A stretch of DNA of 64,000 nucleotides, from NCBI RefSeq assembly GCF_000208745.1, contig NC_030858.1, forward strand, positions 33,839,338 through 33,903,337, given 5' to 3'. A model generated the notes under the pieces. That model had not been told where the DNA came from. It did no database searches and worked only from the letters and a program-made list of their open reading frames with translations. Shown here piece by piece: positions 49,396 to 61,190 of the stretch. Each line of letters opens with the position of its first letter. Position 1 is the stretch's first letter. The stretch comes from Theobroma cacao. Taxonomy: Eukaryota; Streptophyta; Magnoliopsida; Malvales; Malvaceae. The position numbers and the translations under genes were made by a program.

Positions 49396-49825
49396 TTTCA
49401 ACTTAATCCCTAAATACCTCAATTTGATTAAATTTAGTCTCTGTATTATACATTTTTATTGAATTTAGTTTTTATAACGCGATACAGATTTTTTTTGAAA
49501 TTTTTTTTCTTGATTTGCCATGTGGCATTGACATGTCAATGCTATGTCAACATTGCCATGCCATCATGTTAATACCACATGACACTACCACATCATCATG
49601 TCAGTGTCACGTGGTATTACTATATCACCAAAAGTACCATGTCAACACCATGTCAGCAATTAGGTTATCACATTTTAACGGTAAAATTTAATGCTGTTAG
49701 AAAAGAACTAAATTAGAACAATTTTCAAAATCAAAAAATTAAATTACTTCAATTTTGAGTATAGAAACTAAATTGGATAAAATGTATGAATATAAAAATT
49801 TATTGGATATTTTGACCATATATAC
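49396..49825 (-). repeat. Dispersed repeat, copy 2 (inverted relative to copy 1)
   Basis: Inverted homologue of 47641-47977. Read on the minus strand it begins ccaataaatttttatattcatac and ends attaagttgaa. The middle has several short atgtcaatgcc/catgtggtat repeats, including a CACGTG-containing cacgtgg. It is longer than copy 1 because of extra internal repeats. Confidence 0.85.
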
Positions 49826-51080
49826 TGTAAAATAAACCCTAATAGAAGTCTTTCTTAAAAAAGTCAATGCTACACAACTGTCAAACTACACTAACCCAAT
49901 TAGATGTGCAAAATCCATCATTAATTGATCACTTCAATTATAATTGAGTTTTTATTCTTTGTCACACAATTGAACTAAATTATCAATTTATTTTATTAAA
50001 TCAAAATTATCAATTAATAGAATCAACGATGGTCGGTGCTAATTTAGCTCTACACGCAGGTTTGAAGTTGGGAGGGCCAGATTTGGCCTTACCCCATTGC
50101 TGCAAGGCCCATTACTGGCGGTGGAAGAAATTGATGAAAAAGAAAGGAAAAAGAAAGAAAGAAATAGAAAATGTTATTATTATAAATTTTATTTAACTTA
50201 AATGAAAATAAATAAGCATAAGTAAGAAGGAAAAGAACTTAAAGAAACGAAAAGATTGAAGGAAAATGGAAAACGAAAATTAAAGTATGTTTTCCTTTTT
50301 TGTAAAAGTTCACATTAAATTTTATTACTAATTCTTTATTAAGTCGAGTATGAAATAGAATTTATATTTTATAAAATTTACAATTTTTTTATCCAAATAG
50401 ATAAAGGTCAGAGGAGTTATTGAAATTTGATAGTAGTATATAAAATAATCCTTCTTCTTTTCTACAAAATAAAAAATAAAAATCATTCAAATCTAATACA
50501 TACAATTAAAGTCATTTTCCAAAAAAAAAAAATACATACGATTAAAGTCAAACCCCTTAAGGACCATAATTAGGTGATGGTTAGGGGTTTCCTTCACTTT
50601 TTTTTTTTAAGAAAATAAGCGGCAATTAGTCCCTTAAACACTATTTAAAGAAAACCAAAAAAAAATTATTCTTATTAAATCAAAATAAAATAAAAGCATG
50701 ACATCAAATATGCACTTAATTAAATAAAATATATGATAAGTAAATTAATTTCATGTATATATTATATTAAATTAGCAAATAAAATTACTTAGAGATTAAA
50801 TATTATATTGATTTAGTTAATAAAATTATTTAAAAATTAAATGAAAAATATATAGCAAAATAACGATAGATATTTTTTTGTTTTAAAAAAATTTGAACTT
50901 AAGATTAATCAATTATTAAATCAAATACTTAAATATTAAAGGTATAAATATTTTATTTCTTATTTTTCCAAAAAAAAAAACAATATACACTTATAAAACG
51001 TAAAGAGAATACAAAATGAAAAAAACTCCGTATTTTGAAACTGACGAAGAGAATAGAAAGAAGTGAAGTCAAAACTCGTC
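49826..51080. other. AT-rich intergenic
   Basis: No gene seen. Poly-A/T tracts are frequent and there are no supported open frames. Confidence 0.6.
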
Positions 51081-54000
51081 AACTTGAAACATGGCTAAGG
51101 ACACAGGAAGCAGGTAGCGCTAAATCAGTGTCAGAACTCTGAAGTATTCATGGTTCCTTTGCTGTCTGATCAAGCAGACTATCTCTCTCTTCTCCACTTT
51201 CTCTTTCCATTACTTGTAGATTCTGCTTTAAATAGGTTGCAAGGGGAAAAGGGACAAAACAAGTCCAAGGTAAGCCTTTACTCATTTTGTCTACGAAATT
51301 GCCATTACCAGTTTAATCTGATTTTTTGTTTGTTTCCTTATATTTTGGATTTGTTTAGACTGAAATAAATCTGGGTTTCTTTCTTTCTTTTGTTTTTCAT
51401 TTAGAAGTGTTAAAAGAGGTTGCTTTATATGAGTCTATTGAGTTTATATACTTGATGATTTCTCATTTTTCAATGTTTGTGTTTCTTACTTCTGTGTGCT
51501 GTAATTGTTCCATGTAAAATTATTTGTCAAGAAGAATGAGAGAAATAAATAGGAGAAGAATAATAAACATGGTTCCTCATTTTATGGAATTTGTTTTGAG
51601 AACCCAGCAGATTTAAAACAAAAAAGAAAGGTTGGGACTTGGAAGTTGGAAGCAATGAATCGTAAAAGATGGATTTCTTTCTTTCTTTTGTTGAAGTTAG
51701 TTCCTTTAGCAATTGTGGGAAGGTGTTCTTTGCCTGATGATTCATGTTGCTTGTTCCACAAACAAAATGTGAATGCGGATGGGCAGCTGAGGAATTTGTG
51801 GGTTTGATGTCGCATATTTGAAAATGTAGTTGTTTTTGGATGAAATTTTGATTTGTTGATTGAATAGATGATAATTGACTAAGGGAAGTCATCAACGGGG
51901 AATTGTTTCAATGTCTCATATTTGTTTGTAAGTCAAACGATTTTACTCAGGTGGCATGTGATTTTGACTTTTGATCAATTGAGTGGTGACAAAAGTTCTA
52001 TATTAGGTTGAATTTCCTGTCATTTTCGTGGTTTCTTTTTAATATATTTCAAACCATTTTAGAGTGGTTAGGGTAGTTTCTGGTCTTTAGGAATGAAGGA
52101 TCTGTTGTGGCAAACTGAAATGCCCTTGCATAAGTTGTACTAATACCTTAAAGACCAAATCCAACTAAAGTGATGCCTTTTGTTGATTTGGACTTTGGAG
52201 GTATTTCCTTTTAATTGACTAAAAAGAGGGTTTTTGGTGCATGTTATGAAGCCACTCTATTGAACAATAAGCTGATTGCCGTAAGATGTGTTATGGTTAC
52301 AGAGCTGATCACTTGCCTTAAAGTTTCTGGCGGCGATAGGTTGTTGAGAGTTGAGACTAAATTACTTTTGCTTCTTGGGCACAAGAAGTCAAAAGAATGA
52401 CAAGTTTGGATTTGTCAATGTTTCATATATTTCCAATGTTGTTCACTTTCTCATTATCTCTGACATACAAGAGTGTTATCTGCTCTTGTGTATACTTTTA
52501 CAGAGTAGTAGAAGGTGTGGAACACACTTTTACATTTAGAAGAAGTATTGGAACACGATTGACTCATTTTCTCTTGAAAAGAAACTCATTTTGCTGGTAG
52601 CATTGAGGACAAAGTCAAAGCCATTGCTTCTTTTCTCTGCTGAGAAAAGTAGAAGAAGGGAGCATAAAGGTGTTAGTACTGCACTGCAAAATGTTATATG
52701 TCATGTTGACCTAATACCGACAAAAGGAGCATGCAACTATATAAAAAGCCAGATCATATGGAATTTTTTAGACAGACCATGTTAGTGGTGAATAATCTCA
52801 AAAATGATCTTATGCAGGAAGTAAAGGTACCCTTCCATATGATTAATGTTATATCTAGAATTTTTCTGGCACTTTTCAAAGCTTGCTTGATGGTTTAGCA
52901 TTATGTAGTGTGTAGATACGGAGCTGATGACATAGACAGATAGATATAAAGATGTATGCAATTGTACAGTATGCTGATTATACAAATTCTGACATCTAGC
53001 TCAGTTATACATTTTGCTGGCTAGAATCTGCCAATGAGGAACAGTTTCTTGATTAATGCTATGAGTTGTATATGAGTGTCAAAGTGCATGAAGCTTGGGG
53101 GTGTATTGCTGGATTTTAAGTGAGAGGCCTAGCCATGAAGTTATATTTTTCAGTAGATATCTATAGATTTTTGGTTAGAAAAACAAGGCGGTTGAGTTTA
53201 GTTTTCATCTTTGTCTTAACTGGTTGATCATGAACTAGCAGAAGAGAAAAACATTTTAATCTGTTGATAGGTAGGAAGCCAATCTAGGGCAGTGCAGGAA
53301 GGTATGGTGTTCAGGTGGGTAAATTTTAATTGCAAAACGACCCATTCTGTGGCAAAAGGAAAAAAAGAAAAGCTCTGATCCTACTATGAATTGAGGTGCC
53401 ATTGATATTCCGGCTCCTTATCTATCTATCTATCTATCTATATATATTTTTCTGAATGCGGAAAAGGTTTTTATTCGTTGTCAAGAGGAATACATTTAAA
53501 CTTACGTAAACTGAGAGGGAAATAGGGGTGACTTAGGATATACTGTCAACTTGTTTGACCTAGAATGATAAGCTCTGAAATGTTAAAAACATTAGATTCC
53601 ATTTTCCTTTTTTTTTATTGGTACATACCTATGCCATGCATTTATTTTCTTCCAGACAAAAATTCTTTTGGTGGATACTGAATTCATATTTTTAATAATA
53701 AAAGTTCCAGTATTTGAATGTTGTATGGTTAGGCTTTGATTATTTCATATTGATTAAATTGATGCACAATATAATAAATGAGAAAAAGAAAGAAAGTTGA
53801 GGTACAATGCAATGTGAAAGCTCCCTTTGGCTAGTTGACCTCAATCAGGATAACAAATTTCATGGGCAACTTGTCTGACATGCAATGTATCCAGTATCCA
53901 TACTTCAAAATTTTTCTTGCCAAGCTGCATGAAATAGATTTCCTGCACAGATCTCCCCTTTTATTTTCTCATCTGCTAATTTTTATTTCCCTCTTTACTG

Positions 54001-55700
54001 TTTAAAGAGAAAGAGTGGTATTTTATTTAATAGTCCGGTCAAACGTTGTGCCCTTACCATTTGTTAATTATTTGGAAATCTGATCCTTGTCATGTTCTAT
54101 TGACTTGTTTCATATCATGGCTGAAAGTTTGAACATTGGTAGGATATACCCCTTCTCCAAACAAAATAAAAAGAAGGTACCTCAGAAAATGAATATGCTA
54201 ATTAAGGTTAGGGATATGGTCAAGAGGAGGAAACTTATGAGATCATATCTACTTATGGTTACTTTGGCCTATTTTTCAGTATGCTAATTTCAATGAATAT
54301 TAAGTCCCTATAGGTTGAAAAGCCACCAAGTGGTCAGCAGCTATAAACATGAGTGCAAATGGAAACAAATTAAATTTGCATTGAGATATGATTTGTAATA
54401 TAAGTAGCAAATGTTTTTAAAAGACAAAAAATGAGTAATTATAAGAATTTCTGTGAGGAAAATAAATCTATGAATAGTATTCACAAACTTTAACGAATTG
54501 ATTACAAAATGAATAAGAAAGAAGCATTTTCTAGAGAAATTGATGTTAGATTATAGGACAGGCAAGGGATAAGGGTTCTTATTCCAACCTTTTCAGACAG
54601 TGGTTCTTGCTTCTTTTTTTGTTTTTTTGGTTAGCTATTGTTTGCTTGGGTGCCTTTTAGATTTACTGCTAATAGTAAGGGGAAGAGCAATAATTACTGA
54701 CGAAACAAAACCACTTCTTTGAGGTTCATAACTCATCGGTTGTGATGTTGACATTGGTATATGTATGTAAGGATAAGGCATAAGGCAGATGTTTCAAGAA
54801 AAGGTCCTGCCACTGCCAGAAATAAAACATGCCCATCAGGTTGGTGATAATTCCTTCAAAATTTCCTAAGAGTTAGTTGTTGCATCTTGCTGGGCCGTGA
54901 AAGGAGGGATACTTAATGATGATGTGTATCCACTTTTTAGCTTAAAACATGGCACCAGCCTATGAGTTTTGCATGCAATAGAAGGATATTGAAACTGTCC
55001 TTTTTGTTATCCATTCTTCTAATTCCACTGTGTTGACAACACATTGATCTTCACAGGAATGTAAACCATCAAATTCAAGCTTTCACATGTTTAGGGGAAG
55101 AATGAATTCTCTTCTTCTGGATTTTATACGAAGTTAACACATCAGGAACACTGCTTTCTAGTCTGATATAACTTCTTTGATTGTCTCATGAAGAGCAGAG
55201 GTCCAAATATTTGATAAAAATGTGTGGTAGGATTCATTTTCAAGCATGTTGAATTCAATAATATGACTCATGATCTTTTTATGCTATTTGCATTCACTAC
55301 TTTGCTATCTAAGTGAGGTTCCTTGTATACTTCCGCATTTGTCATAAATCTACTCATTTTTTGGTATTTTTTTTTATTTTTTATTTTTCAGTTGTCTCCA
55401 GTACATTAAATAGGCATGGGAACATTATTGAGTTCAACATGGATTGACTAGACATTGACTACTATTGTTTGTTGGATTAGTAACCATTTAAGATTTGAGA
55501 ATAATAATTTCTCTGAAACTTGTGTGAGCGTAAATTTGAAATTTCTGGATGGTCCTCTTGAAACAGCGTTGGAAGTGAGCTGTCATCAACTCCATGGGCG
55601 AAAGTCTGACGGGGAAACTTGTGAAGACTTGTCAAGGTTGTGTCCTACCAGCCTAGGATGAGCCAAAATTCTTTGACTCTATAATCTCCTTTGTAAGACT
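51080..55700 (+). ncRNA. Candidate long non-coding transcript (low confidence)
   Basis: This stretch is clearly less AT-rich than 46-51 kb. It has a donor-like caagtccaag|gtaagcc at 51270/51271 after a pyrimidine-rich leader (51150-51270), and a strong acceptor (long T-tract followed by ttttcag) at 55391, after which 55392-55670 is comparatively GC-rich. No open frame longer than about 70 codons shows a recognisable protein family on either strand. It could be a spliced non-coding RNA, the 5' and 3' parts of a gene I fail to recognise, or simply unique intergenic DNA. Confidence 0.25.
53412..53446. repeat. (TATC)n microsatellite
   Basis: Five to six tandem tatc units followed by a short (TA)n, directly adjacent to less repetitive sequence. 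Confidence 0.85.
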
Positions 55701-56543
55701 TTAATTGTGGATTGAGCCATTTGATCATCTTAAATTCTCAATCTGTAGAAGAAATCAATCACGAATCTTGAGTTGGGATGGTCTATCGCTGTATTCTGGC
55801 TTTCTCGTGCTATTGTAACTAAAGACTACCAGCAGAGCCTTTTCAATTTATTAATATTTTAGAGCTATGTAGATTGAGCCTTTTCATTTTGTTATCAACC
55901 TTGCTCTATATTGCACGGTAGTTTGATAGCCAGTATAGGATCTGGTCTAGTTTTGAACCTAGGTCCCTCTTGTAAATATCTATTTTCTATCAACTTTGTG
56001 CTTGGAGCTGGTAGAAGGCAAAAATTAATTCACTGTTGATGGTAGTTCATTTAAAAATGATAGCTGGGAATCTTTAAGTCTATTTTCGAAATCCCTGGTG
56101 GCATATAGGCATGCATGATTAAGTCTGAACAAGACTTTGGATTAGATATTTAGCGAGTTTATAAGCAGATAGGCTGACTACTTTTTTTTGTTTGTCCTTT
56201 ATGGTTGTTGTTATATTTTTCTCTAAGACTGTTGCTCTGGTACTCTTTCTTCAATTTGTCATTTTGTTTTCTCCTGCTCCGGGTTAGTAGGTCTAGTTTA
56301 TCAGTGACAGATACTGTGCAAAAACTGTGCGATTTTTCCCAAGCTTCAGTTTCTTCAGAAAAATAACCCTATTTTACATTAAATGATCTCTTTAATTTTG
56401 CTTATTTGCTAGCAAGTTCCCTTAACCTACAAGAGGGAAGAAGAAATCTGCTACTTACTAAAGTTAGGTTTTGCACAAGTTTTTTGTATTACAATTCTTA
56501 TCATGCCAGAAGAAGGGCTAATTACCTACCAATATTGCTTCCC
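55701..56543. other. Intergenic, probable NAC 3' UTR near the end
   Basis: No gene is supported. The part closest to 56543 is the likely 3' UTR of the minus-strand NAC gene. Confidence 0.5.
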
Positions 56544-57507
56544 TCAGGTCCAGTTCCCTTGTTCCCATGCTAAAGGATGTTCTTCTAGATCATTAACCAT
56601 CTCCCAAATGTCATCTTCACTGCTGTCTTGGAGTTCAGAGTGGTTTCCTCCGGAAGGTGAAGTACCTGAGGAGCTTATCTCCATCATTGTGGGTCTCTCA
56701 GAAGATATTGTAGTCCTATTGTCATGAAGTTGTGTTCCTCGTGGCACAGTTTCTAGCGGGCGTCTATCAAATGCTCGTAAGCTTCCTGACACCACGTAGA
56801 CTCGACACAAACTGAATTCGTGTCTCAACTACATTAAGAAATGATGACCAACCGAGTGATGATTAGAAATGGAAGAAGTTCATATCTAGCTTTAAGCCCA
56901 AAGAAGAGGTATGTAGATATTATTTTCACCTTACGAGTAGCAGCAGCTGATGGGTTGGCTACTGCTTCTATGGCTCTATATTCATTCATCTTCCATTTGG
57001 TTTTCCTCCCAGAAGGAGCTTTTCCCTTATAAAAGACCATGGTTTTCTTCATTCCTATCACTTGGTTATCTGATGAGTAGACATAGCTGGGAGACCCTGT
57101 TGCCTTCCAGTATCCAGAAGCTGTAGTTCGGTTAGGTCTCCCTCCACGAGCTTCCTTCTCTTGTCTTGGTGTAAAGTAAAACCATTGCTCTGTGTCTGCT
57201 TTACAAACCTCCCCAGCAAGCTCTGCAACATATCCAAAACAAAACCAAAAAAAAGAAAAAGAAAACCAAAACAGATTAGGCAGTGTAGCATTCTTTTTGA
57301 AGCATATCTAACATATATTGCATTCGTGTTGTAATGAGCAGTAAAGAAAATTGTACGTGGAAGGTCCCATGGCTCTACATCGTAAATGTTGAGGACTGGG
57401 ATAACATGGTGCATCTCTTGTCTCTTGCCTTCCAACTGGTTGCGTAGGTAGAAGGAAACCAACTCCTCTTCTGTGGGAAAGAAGCGAAAACCCGTGGCGA
57501 CTTCCAT
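56544..57507 (-). CDS. NAC090: NAC-domain transcription factor, NAC090-like, 3 exons, 242 aa
   Basis: NAC factors bind CGT-core DNA as dimers; Arabidopsis NAC090 belongs to a small subclade implicated in salicylate/ROS and leaf-senescence repression. Exons: 57507-57357, 57222-56930, 56828-56544, all in phase. The NAC domain fills residues 1 to about 160: subdomain A with [20 protein letters not shown], exon 2 with [19 protein letters not shown] and [10 protein letters not shown], then [21 protein letters not shown], and [12 protein letters not shown] at the start of exon 3. The C-terminal ~80 residues are Ser/Glu-rich with an acidic-aromatic [18 protein letters not shown] end, a likely activation or interaction motif. 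No membrane helix is present, so it is not a tethered NAC. It is the only intact gene between the MYB gene and the window end. Confidence 0.94.
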
Positions 57508-60064
57508 TACCGGTAGCAGCTATATGTGGTTGCTTACCGTATTTGAGTTTTTGTACCCTTTGTCCTTTGTTAATCTGCTTCGAATGAGCCTATCCGTGTA
57601 AATGCAGGGGGCTTAAATAAGCATCTAGTACAGGGAAAAGAGAGGGAGGAGGTTTGCCGAGTGAAATTGGAAAATTTGTGCATGTTTTTGGATTGGTGGA
57701 AACTTCCACGCGGTTATGTAATGAAGATAATGTTCCTTTGTCCTATAATATTGCTTCACTTGTCCCAATCCAATCCAAGCCAAGGATATGTGATGTTGAA
57801 GCAGTCAGCCTGGCTTTTTTTATTTCTTTAAACCCCTCGCCTCTCTATCTGCCGCATGCTAACATGTCATATTACCCCTTACAGCTCATCAAATCCAAGT
57901 CGGTCCATCTGATTCTGCATCCTCATCATAGGAAGACATGGTCAACGTGTCACAACTTGCTCCACTTTAATTATTAGCTTTACTTTGTGCCGGGGTAGCT
58001 AGGGAATTTGACCCATTTTGCAAGCACCAGGGGTAAATAAAATTGGCTAAATTCCTAATTGAGCCTTCAAACTTTCAGTCGACGAATACAATTAAGTCCT
58101 CGAAATTTGGTTCCTCTCAATTGAGCCCTTCAATTCAATCCAATGAGAGGCTGTGTCGCAGATTGGTTTCCCGAGTTTACCCCTAATTACAACCGCGGTC
58201 GATATGTGTCCAATAACTCGTGGGGCGTCCATCACTGGGTCCCAAGGCCAACGCTGTCCCTGACATAGTCAATTGTAGTAATATATTCTTTAATAAAAGG
58301 GAAAGACTTTGCTCGGAGGTCAGAATTATGACATTTTTTTAATGGGTTATTGGCATTAAAGGGTGGATAATCTTTTATCTAATATTCCATAAATTTTAAC
58401 AGTCATGCAAGTAAAAGAATATTGTGGGCTTGGTTATTGATCGCAGTTGCATGGTCAATTAATGCTGCAACCATTGAGTGGATAATCATAAACTTATTTT
58501 TAAATTAATTTTTTTTAAAAAAAGCATCAAAATATATTTTCCAGTTTTCTTCTCTATAATCATGAAGAAATTGAAAATCCCTCCAATTCCACCATCTGAA
58601 GAAAGTCTCTCTAATTTATAAATTATGGGTATCAATTTTCAACGATAAAGAAACTTGAAGAAGCACCATAGTTTAGACATGGTTGACAATTGGAACCAAC
58701 CCTGAAGAAAATAAGAAAATAATATTAAATTTAATGTTAGCTTAATTTTAATATTAAATTTTAGTTTTATGCATATTTTTTTTCTTAATTAGTGTAATAC
58801 TACTAAAACCCATTAATTGTCTCTAATAAAAACTCATCACTTGTTATAAATATGATTTTAAATTTTAATGTATTTTTTATGAATTAATTTTAATTTATTA
58901 ATTTAATTTTCATTAATAATATATATTAAAAATAATTTTAAATTTATTTTAATAAATTAAACACGAATATTTAATATTTAGGTATAAATTTGGATAATCA
59001 TTTAAAAATTTAATCAAATATTTATAAAGTTTGTATATTTTGTCCAATAATAAATTTCGTACTGCAATATCTAAAAAATAACAAATACTTATCTGTAGAC
59101 ATCCCTGACCCTGTTACCAAAACTTGATTTGGTACGCAAAGGGACCAAGTCTTACTCTCCTTAGTGGGATATAGGAAAAGGGTGTATGTATGTAGTATGT
59201 GTCAGCACAATGAAACAAAAGTTGAAAAGTTTAATGGAAGAAAAAGGTTGAAACAAATCAATATCAGTGTGAAAAGTTGTTTTCATAATCAACAAGCAAC
59301 CCTTTTGGCCTAGGAATTAGGCTTTTTTTAAGCCTTTTACCTTTTCAAATTCATTTTTATATCCGCGTAAAGGGCGAGGGGTTTAACACACGCCTGTCTT
59401 AAGCCATGCGTGCAAAAAATATTTGAAAATTTCCATGCGATGTGGGGTTGAGCCTGGATTTCTTCATGACTTGCCTACGCAATGCTTGGCTAATCCCATA
59501 CGACAGCGAGCTAACAAGGAGACCCTTGTTCTTTGGGTTCCCAATTTTTGGATTTGACAGTAACAACTGGTCCATATCATCATAAATAATAAAATCGATA
59601 TTTAATTTGAATCCAAAGGGAAGAGGAGTGTTGTGTGACTTTTGCCTTGTTTCCTTTCTACGGTTGACGGTTTTTTATTGGTATGAGTTTCCTGTTGAAA
59701 TGTCAGTCTCATCATTTCTGGGAAGGGATGACTGATTTTTTTGGATAATTTGATGGGAATCAAGGCAATCTGCAGTGAGGAGTGGGTGTTCAAGATTTAC
59801 TACAATGGGGTTTCTCATAAAAATGGGTGCTTATTTAATATTTTTCAGCATGGATAGAAATACTATTTGTAAACATCAACATCGCATTTAATAACTCAGC
59901 AATTCAATGTTTCAGTTGTATGGGAGAAATTCTTCTTCATTTCGTAAAACTTATTCTCTTTTTCAAATTCTAATTTCGAACGATTAGATGACTAAGGATT
60001 TTCCAATTTGTTTTAGGCACATTAATTATATGCAATAACCTGATGAAGTAGCTAGTTAATGTAT
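57508..60064. other. Intergenic upstream of NAC090-like gene
   Basis: The first ~110 bases are the NAC leader with a weak TATA-like ttatttaag near 57612-57620. A dispersed-repeat fragment (cctaattgagccttcaaac and related) lies at about 58050-58150. 58500-59080 is AT-rich. A short open frame at 57654-57977 has no known domain. Nothing else is supported. Confidence 0.5.
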
Positions 60065-60866
60065 TTACCAAGATGGTTGAGGAATCCTTGTTGGCCATGG
60101 TGGGAGCACAAAAGCAAGCAGTTGATGAGAGTAGAAGTTCCGACGAAGCACTTCCAGTTTTCTTGTCTGGAGGCTGTATGAAACCAGGCAGCCTCCATAA
60201 CCCAGATAGACTATATCAAAATCATGAGGGTGGAGAGGCAGAGGGAAAATGTAGAAATTATCTTTGGGAATAAACCTATTGAGTTCACCTTGAGGAGACC
60301 AAGAATCAGAAAATCTAATCCTATACTCCAAATACCATTCTTGGGCATCGTAGTCAAAGTACCCAAATGCATAAATTGCGCGGTCCTTGAAAAGTATTTG
60401 TCACCTCGAAGTAACGAAAATGGCCACGAGACACCCCCAGGAGTGATAGGTACTCACTTTCTTTGCCATTAGGCAAGTTCATCAGGTGGAGTTGGCTGGT
60501 TTCTTTGTCAGGATTGTATGTAATGATTTTGCTGTGGCGAAACTCTAGCCAGTGTAAACTACCATTGTAATCTACAACTGGACAATCTGTCTTGTTGTAA
60601 TAGTCAGGAACAGGGCAGTGTACCATCGAGCAGTGCCATTGGCCAGTCTCGGAAGAGAAAGTTTCCAATTGTAAAATGTTGGATGAGCCATCAGCTGTTG
60701 GCATCCGGACCACGTTGTAGCCATCATCTTTGCTAATGAAACCAATTGCAACTGATTGTAAGGCTTGGGGAGGTTTGGGCAGAGCAATCCATTGCCGGAT
60801 AAGTGGCGTCAGAAAGGTGAAGAAGGTGGCACCTATATATGGGAGAAATGTCAGAGTATTTCTCAT
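60065..60866 (-). pseudogene. Broken F-box-associated protein gene (frameshifted, 5' part missing)
   Basis: Two overlapping minus-strand frames (60866-60354, then to 60065) together give an F-box-associated (FBA/kelch-like) region. Landmarks in the first are LIRQWIALPKPPQ, DDGYNVVR, SSETGQWHCS, CPVVDYNGSLHWLEF and LLGVSRGHFRYFEV; the second has EWYLEYRIRFS and VYLGYGGCLVSYSLQTRKLEVL. The frame changes near 60355-60362, just after NLCIW, where one base too many (or two too few) separates the halves, producing a stop at 60354-60356. No F-box is found upstream; the homology stops at an acceptor-like atatatag, and a copia element begins ~300 bp away. So either the 5' exon lies beyond the copia insertion or it is lost. 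The frameshift makes a functional product unlikely. Confidence 0.72.
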
Positions 60867-60892
60867 TAAGGTAAAAACTTTACATCAGGGTA

Positions 60893-60913
60893 TATATATA
60901 TATATATATATAT
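60893..60913. repeat. (TA)n microsatellite
   Basis: Alternating TA run between the broken F-box gene and the copia 3' end. Confidence 0.85.
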
Positions 60914-61177
60914 CTATACATGTATGTTTTAACAGGAAAGAGTAAAGTTAACTACCTAACTAACAAATAATCATCAGCTAACTAATTTTTAAACATAAGT
61001 GAAACGGTGAGTTTTGTTTGCTATTCTAAGAATATGCAAGCTTTATTAAAATAGTGCACTTTGAGTTCCCTGTTTGTCTTCTTTCTTTACTGTCGATTAT
61101 TCTGGCTTCATGATCATCCATTTGTGTGTTTCTTGAACACTTATCTGTATCCTTTATTCATCAATTTCATGCCTGAT
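60914..61177 (-). repeat. Candidate 3' LTR of the copia element
   Basis: Directly downstream (minus-strand sense) of the polypurine tract at 61178-61190. Read on the minus strand, the segment begins with a possible tgaaattgatgaataaagg near 61172 and runs into the (TA)n tract. The partner LTR is outside the window, so the limits are not proven. Confidence 0.3.
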
Positions 61178-61190
61178 TCTCCCCCTCAAG
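61178..61190 (-). other. Polypurine tract of the copia element
   Basis: cttgagggggaga on the minus strand overlaps the stop codon of the RNase H frame (61186-61188), the usual place for a copia polypurine tract that primes plus-strand DNA synthesis. Confidence 0.6.

Noticed and set aside
52215..52400. Possible kinase ATP-binding-loop fragment (GACYEATLLNNKLIAVR)
   Set aside because: It faintly resembles an LRR receptor-kinase N-lobe, but only over about 17 residues, with no continuation before or after; I judge it chance.
57654..57977. A 107-residue open frame upstream of the NAC gene
   Set aside because: No homology that I recognise, unfavourable composition, and it lies across the NAC promoter side; not supported as a gene.
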